This document shows, piece after piece, positions 1 through 9,088 of a stretch of 64,000 nucleotides of DNA. Source of the DNA: Sphingomonas sp. CBMAI 2297 (GTDB lineage: Bacteria; Pseudomonadota; Alphaproteobacteria; Sphingomonadales; Sphingomonadaceae); contig NZ_JAPDIR010000002.1 of NCBI RefSeq assembly GCF_029870595.1, positions 310,001-374,000 of the forward strand, read 5' to 3'. Position 1 is the stretch's first letter; each line of letters begins with the position of its first letter. The notes beneath the pieces are model-generated. The model did no database searches. It was not told the DNA's origin and saw only the letters and a program-made list of their open reading frames with translations. The translations under genes and the position numbers were made by a program.

Positions 1-29
1 CAGGAATGAACCTGAGGGGGGTTACCCAT

Positions 30-2630
30 ATGCAGAACGTTTCCCGCTTCCGTCTGTCGCTGCTCGCGGGCGCGACGCTGCTCGCGCTGTCCGCGGCGCC
101 GGCGCTGGCGCAGGACCAGACGGCGGCGACCGCCGCCGTTCAGGCCGACAACAACGACCAGGGCGGTCTGGGCGAGATCATCGTCACGGCGCAGCGTCGC
201 GAGACCAACCTCCAGCAGACGCCGATCTCGATTTCGGTGCTGAGCACCGAGGCGCTCCAGGATCGCCACGTCCAGAGCCTGTTCAACCTGGCCGACGGCA
301 CGGTGCCGTCGCTGCGCGTCGCGACGTTCGAGGCGCGCCAGTCGGCGCTGACCATCGGCATCCGCGGCATCGTTCCCTATGACCAGAACCAGACGGCCCG
401 CGACGGCGGCGTCAGCGTCTATATCGACGGCGTCGCGCTCGGTAAGACCCAGGGCCTCAATGCCGCGCTGTTCGACATCGAGCGCATCGAAGTGCTGAAG
501 GGCCCGCAGGGCACGCTGTTCGGCCGCAACACCGAAGGCGGCGCGCTGTCGATGGTCACCAAGGCGCCCACCGGCGAGTTCGGCGCGCGCATGACCGCCG
601 GCGTCGGCAATTATGGCAGCCGCAACGCGGACATCCATCTCGACCTGCCGGCGTTCTTCAACATCGCGCTGAAGTTCGACGGCGTGTACCAGCACCAGGA
701 TCCGACGGTGAAGGACCCGCTCGCGGGCTCGGTCGGCTGGAACTATTATGATCGCAAGGGCGGCCGCGCCGCCGCGCGCTGGACGCCGCTCGAGGGCCTG
801 ACCGCGGACTTCTCCTATGACTATGCGAAGGACGAGAACACGCCGCAGTTCAGCCAGCTGATCAACTATAATCCGAACAACTACACCGTCGGCAGCTATA
901 CCCCGGCGGGCGGCGCGCTCGGCACCACCCTGTATCTGCCGGGCACCGCCACCGCTTGCGGCGGCACCATCACGGCGGCCCAGGCCGCGGCCGGCCGTCT
1001 TCCCTGCGTCGCGCCGCTCGCGCCCGCGGTCGGGGTGCATCCGGAGCGCCAGAAGGTCGCCGATGTCGGCGTGCCGCAGCAGCCGAGCGTCGACATCACG
1101 CACGGCTTCACCTCGAACCTGAAGTACAAGGTCGCCCCGGGCCTCGAGCTGCGCTCGATCACCGCGTGGCGCGGCGTCAGCACCGACCAGTGGGACAATT
1201 CGGGCGGTCCGGAGCGCAGCACCTATGCGCCGAACGCGAACTTCAGCCGCTACAGCCTGTCGTTCCTGAAGCAGCACCAGTTCAGCCAGGAATTCCAGGC
1301 GGTCGGTACCTTCGACCAGTTCGATTTCGTCCTCGGCGCCTATTATTTCACCGAGCACGCGACCGAATATGCCGCGACGCCGCTCAGCAACCAGTGGAAC
1401 GCCGCCGGCACGGCCTACACCATCCGCAGCCCGATCATCGACAGCTCGGTGACCGGGAACATCAGCTCGGCCAATTCGGGCTATCAGCCCTATGCGCCGT
1501 CGTGCAACAACACCCTGGCCGCGACCGTCCCGCAGTTCACGAACAGCTGCCAGTTCATCACTCGCGCCAGCAAGGCCTGGGATCATAACTATTCGGCGTT
1601 CGGCAACCTGACCTTCTCGCCGGAAGGCACCGGGCTGCACTTCACCGCCGGCGGCCGCTTCACCAAGGACAAGCGCCATGGCGCGCTCTATGTGGTGAAC
1701 AACGCGGTGCAGGGCTTTACCTTCGAGAACAGCATCAGCCGCTTCGATCCGATGTTCAACATCTCGTACGATGCGACTCGCGACGTCCACTTCTACGCCA
1801 AATATTCGACCGGCTTCCGTGCCGGCGGCGCCAACGACCGGTCGCAGAGCTTCAACGCCTTCGGTCCGGAATCGGTGAAGTCGTACGAGGTCGGGGCGAA
1901 GATGGACTTCTTCGACCATCATGCCCGCCTGAACCTCGCCGGCTACATCATGGACCGCAGCAACACGCAGTTCGACTTCGACCTGTTCGATACGGCGGCG
2001 ACGATCACGCTGCCCAACGGCACCGCGGTCCCCAACCCGACCAACGGCGCGCACATCGAGCAGACCCAGAATGCCGGCAACACCAAGATCCGCGGCATCG
2101 AAGCCGATCTGACGGTGAAGCCGACCGCCGGGCTGACGCTGTCGGCTTCCTATGCCTATACCTATTGGAAGGCGCCTTCGGCGGTGAACCCGTTCACCGG
2201 CGGCCTGCCGCAGCAGCTCTACATCGTCTATACGCCGAAGAACGCGGCGTCGGGCGCGATCGACTATGTGATGCCGCTCACCATCGCGGGCGGTGCCAAT
2301 CTGCGCCTGCACCTCGATGCCAACTATGCCAGCAGCCAGTACAGCTTCCAGCTCGAGTCGACCAAGACCGATCCCAGCTTCGTCATGAACGGCCGCATCG
2401 CGCTGGCGGACATCAAGATGAACGACAGCGCGCAGGTGACTCTGTCGCTGTGGGCCCGCAACCTGCTCGACAACACCTATATCTATCGCCGGTCGAATGC
2501 GAACTCGTCGCCGGTGTACAACTATAATGGCGTCAACCTGGTCTCGACCAACTATGGCGGCATCCTGGGCGACTATGCCAATTTCAACCCGCCGCGTACC
2601 TTCGGCGCGGAAGCGAGCGTCAAGTTCTGA
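30..2630 (+). CDS. TonB-dependent outer-membrane receptor
   Basis: Outer-membrane beta-barrel receptor that imports a ligand using TonB energy; the ligand cannot be told from sequence. The 866-residue protein has a signal peptide with a probable cut after Ala-Leu-Ala at residue 27, a TonB box around EIIVTAQRR (residues 49-57), a plug domain to about residue 170 with LKGPQGTLFGRNTEGG, a long barrel, and a terminal aromatic residue (VKF). The start at 30 is preferred over an in-frame ATG at 6 because the signal peptide begins there and a G-rich stretch lies just upstream. It resembles the large FecA-like receptor class of sphingomonads. The convergent two-component genes downstream are not obviously linked. 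Its promoter lies outside the window or within the first 29 bases. Confidence 0.93.
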   Translation: MQNVSRFRLSLLAGATLLALSAAPALAQDQTAATAAVQADNNDQGGLGEIIVTAQRRETNLQQTPISISVLSTEALQDRHVQSLFNLADGTVPSLRVATFEARQSALTIGIRGIVPYDQNQTARDGGVSVYIDGVALGKTQGLNAALFDIERIEVLKGPQGTLFGRNTEGGALSMVTKAPTGEFGARMTAGVGNYGSRNADIHLDLPAFFNIALKFDGVYQHQDPTVKDPLAGSVGWNYYDRKGGRAAARWTPLEGLTADFSYDYAKDENTPQFSQLINYNPNNYTVGSYTPAGGALGTTLYLPGTATACGGTITAAQAAAGRLPCVAPLAPAVGVHPERQKVADVGVPQQPSVDITHGFTSNLKYKVAPGLELRSITAWRGVSTDQWDNSGGPERSTYAPNANFSRYSLSFLKQHQFSQEFQAVGTFDQFDFVLGAYYFTEHATEYAATPLSNQWNAAGTAYTIRSPIIDSSVTGNISSANSGYQPYAPSCNNTLAATVPQFTNSCQFITRASKAWDHNYSAFGNLTFSPEGTGLHFTAGGRFTKDKRHGALYVVNNAVQGFTFENSISRFDPMFNISYDATRDVHFYAKYSTGFRAGGANDRSQSFNAFGPESVKSYEVGAKMDFFDHHARLNLAGYIMDRSNTQFDFDLFDTAATITLPNGTAVPNPTNGAHIEQTQNAGNTKIRGIEADLTVKPTAGLTLSASYAYTYWKAPSAVNPFTGGLPQQLYIVYTPKNAASGAIDYVMPLTIAGGANLRLHLDANYASSQYSFQLESTKTDPSFVMNGRIALADIKMNDSAQVTLSLWARNLLDNTYIYRRSNANSSPVYNYNGVNLVSTNYGGILGDYANFNPPRTFGAEASVKF

Positions 2631-2675
2631 TCCCCGGTCCCCGGCGACGAGCCGGGGAGCGGATTGCGCGAAAGG

Positions 2676-2706
2676 CGGCCCGGGCGGTTATCCGTCCGGG
2701 CCGTTT
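2676..2706. terminator. Bidirectional hairpin between convergent genes
   Basis: A 12-bp stem (2676-2687 with 2692-2703, one G-T pair) closes a TTAT loop and is followed by TTT on the plus strand. It sits between the convergent TonB receptor and histidine kinase stop codons. A second perfect hairpin (CCCCGGC/GCCGGGG, 2639-2657) lies just upstream. Confidence 0.6.
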
Positions 2707-2707
2707 C

Positions 2708-4045
2708 TCATGGGGCGAGCGGCAGGCGGACGCGGACGCGCAGGCCGGGCCGGTTGTCCGCCAGCTCGAGCGTGCCGCGATGGAGCGCGGCGATCGCCTG
2801 CACCAGCGGCAGGCCGAGCCCGTGCCCGGGGCGGTTCCGGCTATGCTCGAGCCGGCCGAAGCGGCGCAGCGCGCGCGCATGCTCGTCCGGCGCGATGCCG
2901 GGGCCGTTGTCGGCGACGGTGAGGATGGCGGCATCGGTATCCCGCGCCACCGACACCGCGAGCATCGAGCCAGGCGGCGTGTGGTTGACCGCGTTCTCGA
3001 TCAGGTTGACGACGAGCTGGGTGAGCAGCCGCGCGTCCCCCTCGACCGGCGCGCTGTCCCAGTCCCCGAGGCGAAGCGTCTGGCCCCTCTCGTCCGCCAG
3101 GACCTCGAGTGCCTCGGCCGCGCCCGCGGCGATCTCCGCCAGGTCGAGCCGGCGGAACATCGACCGGCGATCGCCGCCCTCGACTTCGGTGATGCGCAGG
3201 ATCGCGGCGAACATCGCCAGTATCTCCGCGCTCTGCGCCATCGCTTCCTCGATTTGGGGGCGGAGCGCATCGGCGCCGGGCTGGGCGGCGAGCCCGGCAA
3301 GCTGGCCGTGGAGCCGGGCCAGCGGCGTGCGCAGATCGTGCGCGACGTCGTTGGAAATCTGGGAGAGGCTGGTCATCAGCGCCTCGATCCGATCGAGCAT
3401 GTGGTTGAACGCCTCGGCCTGGCGCCCGAACGCCGAGCCCGCCCGCTCGACCGGCACGCGCGCGCGCAGGTCGCCATCGACGATCGCTTCCGCTGCCTTG
3501 CGCACCGCTTCGATATTGCGCCGGATCGCGAGGCCGAGCGCGAGCGTGCCCAGCGCCACGAGCAGCAGGATCGTGCCGAAACCCGACGATAGGATCAGCA
3601 TGCGGTGCGAATCATGGTGATCGATCGGCTCGCTCTCCGCCGCCAATGCCAGGGTCAGGCCATTCGGCAGCGCATGCACCAGTGCCCGTCCGCGGGTGAG
3701 GCCATGGATGCCGGCGGTCCGGTCGATCGTCGAGAGGCCCTGGGGGAAGCCGTGCGCGGGCGCCATGTTGCCGGCCAGGTGCCTGCCGCTCGCGTCGGTC
3801 AGCAGGAAGCCGATGTCGCCGCTGTCGCGCCGCCGGGTTTCCTGCGCGATCCGGTGCATGAGCAGCGTTTGATCGGGATTGTCGGCGAGCAGCTCAGCGG
3901 CTTGCCCGTTCAGCCGCTTGTCCACCTGCCGATCGATCGCGCCGACGAGCGCCAGATAGACTCCGGCGCAGGTCAGCACCGTCGCGAGCGCTATGGCGGT
4001 GAGGAAGGCGAGCGCGATCGCCCGGAGCGAGCGAGGCGGCGCCAT
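2708..4045 (-). CDS. Sensor histidine kinase, HAMP/HisKA type
   Basis: Membrane sensor kinase of 445 residues that phosphorylates the response regulator encoded just upstream. It has a first membrane helix at about residues 9-34, a periplasmic domain, a second helix at about 149-173, a HAMP linker, an H-box NDVAHDLRTPL with the phospho-accepting His236, an N-box NLIENAVNH (347-355), and the ATP-binding motifs DNGPGI (379-384) and GHGLGLPL (407-414). These order as in EnvZ/QseC-type kinases. The kinase start follows the regulator stop by only a few bases, so the two are co-transcribed. The signal sensed is unknown; the periplasmic region has no motif I recognise. Confidence 0.9.
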   Translation of the reverse strand: MAPPRSLRAIALAFLTAIALATVLTCAGVYLALVGAIDRQVDKRLNGQAAELLADNPDQTLLMHRIAQETRRRDSGDIGFLLTDASGRHLAGNMAPAHGFPQGLSTIDRTAGIHGLTRGRALVHALPNGLTLALAAESEPIDHHDSHRMLILSSGFGTILLLVALGTLALGLAIRRNIEAVRKAAEAIVDGDLRARVPVERAGSAFGRQAEAFNHMLDRIEALMTSLSQISNDVAHDLRTPLARLHGQLAGLAAQPGADALRPQIEEAMAQSAEILAMFAAILRITEVEGGDRRSMFRRLDLAEIAAGAAEALEVLADERGQTLRLGDWDSAPVEGDARLLTQLVVNLIENAVNHTPPGSMLAVSVARDTDAAILTVADNGPGIAPDEHARALRRFGRLEHSRNRPGHGLGLPLVQAIAALHRGTLELADNRPGLRVRVRLPLAP

Positions 4046-4048
4046 GGC

Positions 4049-4738
4049 TCAGGCGCGGAACATGTAGCCGACTCCGCGCACGGTCACGATCGGATCGGGC
4101 AGGCCGGGCAGCTCGAGCCGCTGGCGCAGGCGCCGGATATAGGCGTCGACGATGTTGGTGGTGGGGACGAAGTCATAGCCCCAGACGCGCTCGAGCAGCA
4201 GCGGCCGGGTGAGCACCGTGCCCGCCTCGCGGACGAGCTCGGCGAGCAGCTTGATCTCGGTCTTGTGCAGCTCGATCGGCTGGCCGGCGCGCGTGACCCG
4301 GTGCCGGGCGACGCTCACCGTGACGTCGCCCGCGGTCACCGTCGCGCTGTCGGTGCCATTGGCCTGGCGGCGGCGGAGCAGGGCGCGGATGCGCGCATGG
4401 AGCTCGTCGGTCTCGAACGGCTTCACGACATAATCGTCGGCGCCCGCCTCCAGCCCCTCCACCCGTTCGGGAAGCCGGCCGAGCGCCGTCAGCAGGATCA
4501 CCGGCGTCATGACTTCCTGCTCGCGCAGCCAGCGCAGCACGTCGACTCCGTCGACGAACGGGAGCATCCGGTCGAGGATCACGATCTCGAACGGATCGTC
4601 GCCGATCGCGGCGATCGCCGCGCGCCCATCGGCAACCGATTGGACCGCATAGCCGCGTTCCCGCAGCTGGTCCGTCAGCAGCCGGCGCAGCGGTTCGTCA
4701 TCTTCGACGAGGAGGAGGCGTACGGGATCGTCGGGCAT
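4049..4738 (-). CDS. OmpR-family response regulator
   Basis: DNA-binding response regulator of 229 residues, partner of the adjacent kinase. The receiver domain (about residues 5-120) has the acidic pocket VEDDE (11-15), phospho-acceptor Asp56 in ILDRMLP, a conserved Thr in LLTALG and Lys in VVKPFE. The C-terminal winged helix (about 130-226) has ELVREAGTVLTRPLLLERVWGY and DAYIRRLRQRL as in PhoB/OmpR proteins. Start 4738 (MPDDPVRLLLVEDD) is chosen because family members begin just before this strand; the frame stays open further upstream but without family-like sequence. Confidence 0.92.
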   Translation of the reverse strand: MPDDPVRLLLVEDDEPLRRLLTDQLRERGYAVQSVADGRAAIAAIGDDPFEIVILDRMLPFVDGVDVLRWLREQEVMTPVILLTALGRLPERVEGLEAGADDYVVKPFETDELHARIRALLRRRQANGTDSATVTAGDVTVSVARHRVTRAGQPIELHKTEIKLLAELVREAGTVLTRPLLLERVWGYDFVPTTNIVDAYIRRLRQRLELPGLPDPIVTVRGVGYMFRA

Positions 4739-4874
4739 CGATTGGCTGACCAAGGCGCGCATCCAGGCAAGGTTCGTGCCCCTGTAAGGGGAAGGCGGGC
4801 AAAGGTCGATCCGAAACGATGGGGCCGAAGGCGATCGGCGACTGTCACCTCGAGGCAAGGAGTGCCCAATACCC

Positions 4875-4900
4875 GTCATCCCCGCGCAGGCGGGAATGAC
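4875..4900. repeat. Dispersed palindromic repeat (REP-like)
   Basis: An imperfect inverted repeat of the form GTCATCCCCGC-GCA-GGCGGGAATGAC. The same core recurs near 8300-8382, 37396-37478, 37550, 37658, 37769 and 63158-63238, always between genes. Confidence 0.7.
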
Positions 4901-4934
4901 GGAAGGGTGCTTGTCCTGGCAGGTCCCAAGGCGT

Positions 4935-5972
4935 TCAGCGGCGGCCCTCCACCAGGCCCAGCGCGATCAGGCTGTGCGCGGTGGCGAGGATCGCCTCCGC
5001 ATTGCCGCGCGGCTGCCAGTCGAGCAGCTTGCGCGCCTTGACGTTGCTGGCATTGGCCCGGATGCCGAGCCGCGGCGCAGCCTCGCGCGCCATCGGATTG
5101 AACAGGGCGAGGATGCGCACCAGCCAGCTCGGGATGCGGCGGCGCGTGATGTTGCGGGCCGCATCGCCCAGATCGGCGCGCAGGATGTCCGCCATCTCGG
5201 GAATCGAGACGGCCTTGCCCGCCACGGCGAGGAAGCGCTCGCCCGCCGCGCCGGCATGCGTCATCGCCTCGATCTGCAGGCCGGCCACGTCGCGCACGTC
5301 GACGACGCCGAACCTCAAATCGGGCAGGCCGGGCATCCTGCCCTCGAGCATCGACTTCACCAGCCAGATCGACGTGGAGAGGTCGTCGTTGAGCGCGGGG
5401 CCGAAGATGCCGACGGGATTGACCACCGCCAGCTCGAGCCCGTTGCCCTCGGCCGCGACGAAGTCCCACGCCGCGCGCTCGGCGAGCGTCTTGGACTTCA
5501 TATAGGGCTGGACGGCCGGGCCGTTCACATCGGTCCAGTCGGCTTCGGTATAGTCGCTGTGGCGCTGGCCATGGCCATAGCCGATCGCGGCGAAGCTGGA
5601 GGTGAGCACGACGCGCCTCACGCCGGCGTCGCGCGCCGCCCGCAGCACCCGGAGCGTGCCGTCCACCGCCGGGCGGATCAGCTCCTGCTCGTCCGCGGGC
5701 TGGCTCTGCGGGAAGGGGGAGGCGACGTGCTGCACATAGTCGCAGCCGGCCACGGCTTCCGCCCAGCCTTCGTCCCGCTCCAGATCGGCGGCGGCGAAAG
5801 TCAGGCGGCGCGTATCGGCGCCGGCCCGCTCGAGCGTCGCGCGGACCTGCGGCTCGCGGGCGAGGCTGCGGACGGTGGTGCGGACATCGTGTCCCGCCGC
5901 CAGCAGCTGGAGGATGACATGGCTGCCCACGAAGCCGGAGCCGCCGGTGACCAGGACCTTGTGCGTCGTCAT
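4935..5972 (-). CDS. NAD-dependent epimerase / dihydroflavonol-reductase-like SDR
   Basis: Extended short-chain dehydrogenase/reductase of 345 residues. The N-terminus carries the dinucleotide-binding motif VTGGSGFVGSHV; a Ser in VVLTSSFAAIGYG and YMKSK (YxxxK) complete the usual catalytic set. Members of this branch (dihydroflavonol-4-reductase/cinnamoyl-CoA-reductase-like) reduce aldehydes or ketones with NAD(P)H; the substrate here cannot be inferred. The start at 5972 is set by the beta-alpha-beta fold beginning at residue 5; the frame is open upstream without family similarity. It is divergent from clpP and shows no operon partner. Confidence 0.85.
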   Translation of the reverse strand: MTTHKVLVTGGSGFVGSHVILQLLAAGHDVRTTVRSLAREPQVRATLERAGADTRRLTFAAADLERDEGWAEAVAGCDYVQHVASPFPQSQPADEQELIRPAVDGTLRVLRAARDAGVRRVVLTSSFAAIGYGHGQRHSDYTEADWTDVNGPAVQPYMKSKTLAERAAWDFVAAEGNGLELAVVNPVGIFGPALNDDLSTSIWLVKSMLEGRMPGLPDLRFGVVDVRDVAGLQIEAMTHAGAAGERFLAVAGKAVSIPEMADILRADLGDAARNITRRRIPSWLVRILALFNPMAREAAPRLGIRANASNVKARKLLDWQPRGNAEAILATAHSLIALGLVEGRR

Positions 5973-6107
5973 GATGCCATCATGGGACGGCAGCGTTGCG
6001 CCTTCAAGGCAGCGTGGGCCGGGGGCCGTATCCCTGGCGGGGCATCGCCCGTTTCCCGGTGGCGGCCCCTCCGTGAAGGCCCTTGTCGCGACTAACCATA
6101 ACCAAGG

Positions 6108-6137
6108 CTTGAACTCCGCTCGCCAAGCGCCGATGTT
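6108..6137 (+). promoter_or_regulatory. Possible RpoH-type promoter of clpP
   Basis: CTTGAAC at 6108-6114 matches the -35 element of heat-shock sigma (CTTGAA), followed about 15 bases later by CCGATGT, a weak match to CCCCATNT. clpP is a heat-shock gene in many proteobacteria, which supports but does not prove this reading. Confidence 0.3.
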
Positions 6138-6172
6138 GGGCCGGGCAAACAGACATAACGAGATTTTCACCC

Positions 6173-6829
6173 ATGCATCCGCTTTCCGGTCAGATGACCA
6201 TTGACCCCGTCACCGGCGGTCTCGTTCCCATCGTCATCGAGCAGTCGAGCCGCGGCGAGCGCAGCTTCGACATCTATTCGCGCCTGCTGCGCGAGCGAAT
6301 CGTTTTCGTGACCGGCCCTGTCGAGGACCATATGGCCTCGCTGATCACCGCCCAGCTGCTCTTCCTCGAGTCCGAGAACCCGAAGAAGGACATCTGGATG
6401 TACATCAACTCGCCGGGCGGCGTGGTGACCGCCGGCATGGCGATCCACGACACCATGCAGTATATCCGTCCGCGCGTCGGCACGGTCTGCATCGGCCAGG
6501 CCGCCTCGATGGGCAGCTTCCTGCTCGCCTCGGGCGAGCCGGGCCTGCGCGTGGCGCTCACCAATGCCCGCATCATGATCCACCAGCCCTCGGGCGGAGC
6601 CCAGGGCATGGCCTCGGACATCGAGATCCAGGCCAAGGAGATCCTGCGGATCCGCGCGCGGATGAACGATCTCTATGTGAAATATACCGGCCAGCCGCTC
6701 GACAGGATCGAGCGCGCGATGGACCGCGACACTTTCCTGGAGGCGAATGAGGCGAAGGAATTCGGCCTGGTCGACGAAGTGTACGAGAAGCGGCCGGTCC
6801 CGACCGATGGCGAAGCCGCGGCGGCCTGA
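6173..6829 (+). CDS. clpP: ATP-dependent Clp protease proteolytic subunit ClpP
   Basis: Serine peptidase of 218 residues that forms the double-heptamer chamber of ClpXP/ClpAP and degrades unfolded and tagged cytoplasmic proteins. The catalytic triad is visible with the family spacing: Ser112 in GQAASMGS, His137 in MIHQPSGG and Asp186 in MDRDTF. Length is normal for the family with a short N-terminal propeptide. The start at 6173 is the first ATG; Met8 (6194) is an alternative. clpX follows 120 bases downstream in the usual clpP-clpX order, and lon lies about 9 kb away. Confidence 0.97.
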   Translation: MHPLSGQMTIDPVTGGLVPIVIEQSSRGERSFDIYSRLLRERIVFVTGPVEDHMASLITAQLLFLESENPKKDIWMYINSPGGVVTAGMAIHDTMQYIRPRVGTVCIGQAASMGSFLLASGEPGLRVALTNARIMIHQPSGGAQGMASDIEIQAKEILRIRARMNDLYVKYTGQPLDRIERAMDRDTFLEANEAKEFGLVDEVYEKRPVPTDGEAAAA

Positions 6830-6949
6830 TCGTCAGGAGCTGTTTAAGGAGTCTGGTGTAATAGCCAGATTCCGGGTTTGCCGGATAATCTCCCGCGTGT
6901 AGGATGGCGGGTGGCGTAACGTGCGCGCGGCGCACCAAGGATGGATTGA

Positions 6950-8206
6950 ATGACCAAGCTCAGCGGCGGTGACTCGAAGAGCACGCTCTACTGCTCGTTC
7001 TGCGGCAAGTCGCAGCACGAGGTGCGCAAGCTCATCGCGGGCCCGACCGTGTTCATCTGCGACGAGTGCGTGGAGCTCTGCAACGACATCATTCGCGAAG
7101 AGACCAAGTCCGCGCTTGTCAGCAAGAAGGACGGCGGGGTTCCGACGCCGCAGGAGATCTGCGACGTCCTCGACGATTATGTGATCGGCCAGAAGCGCGC
7201 CAAGCGCGTGCTGTCGGTGGCGGTGCACAACCACTACAAGCGGCTGAACCACGGCGCCAAGGGCGCCGACGTCGAGCTTTCCAAGTCGAACATCCTGCTC
7301 GTCGGCCCCACGGGCTGCGGCAAGACGCTGCTGGCGCAGACGCTGGCGCGCATCCTCGACGTGCCGTTCACCATGGCGGACGCCACCACGCTCACCGAAG
7401 CCGGCTATGTCGGCGAGGACGTGGAGAACATCATCCTCAAGCTGCTCCAGGCCTCGGACTATAATGTCGAGCGGGCGCAGCGCGGCATCGTCTATATCGA
7501 CGAGATCGACAAGATCAGCCGCAAGGCCGAGAACCCGTCGATCACCCGCGACGTCTCGGGCGAGGGCGTGCAGCAGGCGCTGCTCAAGCTGATGGAAGGC
7601 ACCACGGCTTCGGTTCCGCCGCAGGGCGGCCGCAAGCATCCGCAGCAGGAATTCCTGCAGGTGGACACGACCAACATCCTGTTCATCTGCGGCGGCGCCT
7701 TCTCGGGCCTCGAGAAGATCATCGGCGATCGCCTGCAGGGCAAGTCGATCGGCTTCGGCGCGCATGTCGCGGCACCGGACGAGCGCCGCACCGGCGAGAT
7801 GCTGAAGCAGGTCGAGCCGGAGGATCTGCTCAAGTTCGGCCTGATCCCCGAGTTCGTCGGCCGCCTGCCGGTGATCGCGACGCTCGAGGACCTCGACGTC
7901 GAGGCGCTGATCAAGATCCTAACCGAGCCGAAGAACGCGCTGGTCAAGCAGTATCAGAAGCTGTTCGACATGGAGGGCGTGAAGCTCGGCTTCAACGACG
8001 ATGCGCTCACCGCGGTCTCGAAGAAGGCGATCGAGCGCAAGACCGGCGCGCGCGGCCTCCGCTCGATCCTGGAGGGCATCCTGCTCGACACGATGTTCGA
8101 CCTGCCGTCGATGGACGGGGTGGACGAGGTCGTGGTCGACAAGGACGTGGTCGGCGGCACCAAGGAGCCGGTGCGCGTCTATGCCAAGAAGGAAAAGGCG
8201 GGCTGA
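6950..8206 (+). CDS. clpX: ATP-dependent Clp protease ATP-binding subunit ClpX
   Basis: AAA+ unfoldase of 418 residues that recognises substrates and feeds them to ClpP. An N-terminal C4 zinc finger (Cys15, Cys18, Cys37, Cys40) is followed by Walker A GPTGCGKT (119-126), Walker B VYIDEIDK (181-188), the substrate-gripping loop GYVGED, the IGF-type loop near KSIGFGAH that docks on ClpP, and sensor-2 [10 protein letters not shown]. Length and motif order match E. coli ClpX. The 120-base gap from clpP may hold its own promoter but no clear consensus is seen. Confidence 0.98.
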   Translation: MTKLSGGDSKSTLYCSFCGKSQHEVRKLIAGPTVFICDECVELCNDIIREETKSALVSKKDGGVPTPQEICDVLDDYVIGQKRAKRVLSVAVHNHYKRLNHGAKGADVELSKSNILLVGPTGCGKTLLAQTLARILDVPFTMADATTLTEAGYVGEDVENIILKLLQASDYNVERAQRGIVYIDEIDKISRKAENPSITRDVSGEGVQQALLKLMEGTTASVPPQGGRKHPQQEFLQVDTTNILFICGGAFSGLEKIIGDRLQGKSIGFGAHVAAPDERRTGEMLKQVEPEDLLKFGLIPEFVGRLPVIATLEDLDVEALIKILTEPKNALVKQYQKLFDMEGVKLGFNDDALTAVSKKAIERKTGARGLRSILEGILLDTMFDLPSMDGVDEVVVDKDVVGGTKEPVRVYAKKEKAG

Positions 8207-8238
8207 ACATAGCGCGCCAGCTCCGGCTGGAGTTCAGG

Positions 8239-8270
8239 AGGCCCTTTCCGCGAGAGCGGGGAGGGCCTTT
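8239..8270 (+). terminator. Rho-independent terminator after clpX
   Basis: AGGCCCT (8239-8245) pairs with AGGGCCT (8262-8268) around an internal CCGC/GCGG stem, ending in TTT. It lies 33 bases past the clpX stop. Confidence 0.7.
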
Positions 8271-8298
8271 CGCTTTGCGATGCCCTCAAGCCAATAAT

Positions 8299-8382
8299 CA
8301 TCATCCCCGCGAAGGCGGGGATCCAGAATGACGGAACGCTGTCCTTCGCGACTCTGGATCCCCGCCTTCGCGGGGATGACGA
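8299..8382. repeat. Paired REP-like palindromes
   Basis: Two copies of the GTCATCCCCGC family in opposite orientation (about 8299-8332 and 8351-8380), each itself palindromic, making an 80-base inverted structure between clpX and the next gene. Confidence 0.7.
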
Positions 8383-8431
8383 GCAAGGGGAGCTCTGGCA
8401 GGATGGCCCCATGGGCCGGGGGGCGAGCAGG

Positions 8432-9088
8432 ATGGACAGACTCGCCGCGGCGCAGGCGCGGCGGCGCAATGTCCGTTTCCATCATGCCTTTACCTGGCTG
8501 CTGGTCGGCGCGGTCGTCTATGCGGTGGCGCTGGCGCTTGCGATCCTGCTCTATCCCGATCCGAAGGTGGTGCTGGCGCCGGTGATCGGTCCCAGCCTGT
8601 ATCTCACGCCGCTGTTCGGCATGCCCTATCTCTTCGCGAGCGCGCGGCAGCGCGGCTGGGCGCGCCGGCTGCTCTATTTCACCGCGGTGCTCACCTTCGC
8701 GCATGTCGCGGCCAATTATCTCGCCTGGCGGCACGCCTCGATCAGCTTCGCGCTCGAGCCCGATCCCCGGGCCTATGTCGAGGATCTCGGCACCGGGGCG
8801 GTGGGCGGGTTCGCCGGCGGCACGCTGGCGCTGATGCTGCTCCTGCCGCTGCGCCTGGCGCCTTTCCATGCCGGCAGCCGCGCGATCATCCTGCTCGGCA
8901 TCGTCGCGCTCACCCTGCTCGGCGCGTTCGGCATGGCGCAGGGGCTGCTGCTCACCGGCGCCCATGGCTATCAGCTCAAATCGGCGGGCTTCGTCTTCTG
9001 GCTGGAGTGCGTGCATCTGCCCTGGCAGGCATGCCTGGCGTTCTTCCTGGCCTGGCTCATGCGGCTGGGGCGGCGACCCGCGGGCTGA
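8432..9088 (+). CDS. Four-to-six-helix membrane protein, unknown function
   Basis: Inner-membrane protein of about 218 residues with hydrophobic stretches near residues 20-42, 48-64, 78-96, 125-145, 155-178 and 190-212. I recognise no catalytic motif. The start at 8432 has AGCAGG immediately before it; an in-frame ATG at 8411 is the alternative. Its sequence resembles the protein at 10660-11280: both share LTFAHxA followed by a GG-rich helix, then a helix rich in LLGA/LAGLGA, then a PWQ motif and a final amphipathic helix ending LxR. The 3' end overlaps the convergent transporter gene by 32 bases. Confidence 0.7.
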   Translation: MDRLAAAQARRRNVRFHHAFTWLLVGAVVYAVALALAILLYPDPKVVLAPVIGPSLYLTPLFGMPYLFASARQRGWARRLLYFTAVLTFAHVAANYLAWRHASISFALEPDPRAYVEDLGTGAVGGFAGGTLALMLLLPLRLAPFHAGSRAIILLGIVALTLLGAFGMAQGLLLTGAHGYQLKSAGFVFWLECVHLPWQACLAFFLAWLMRLGRRPAG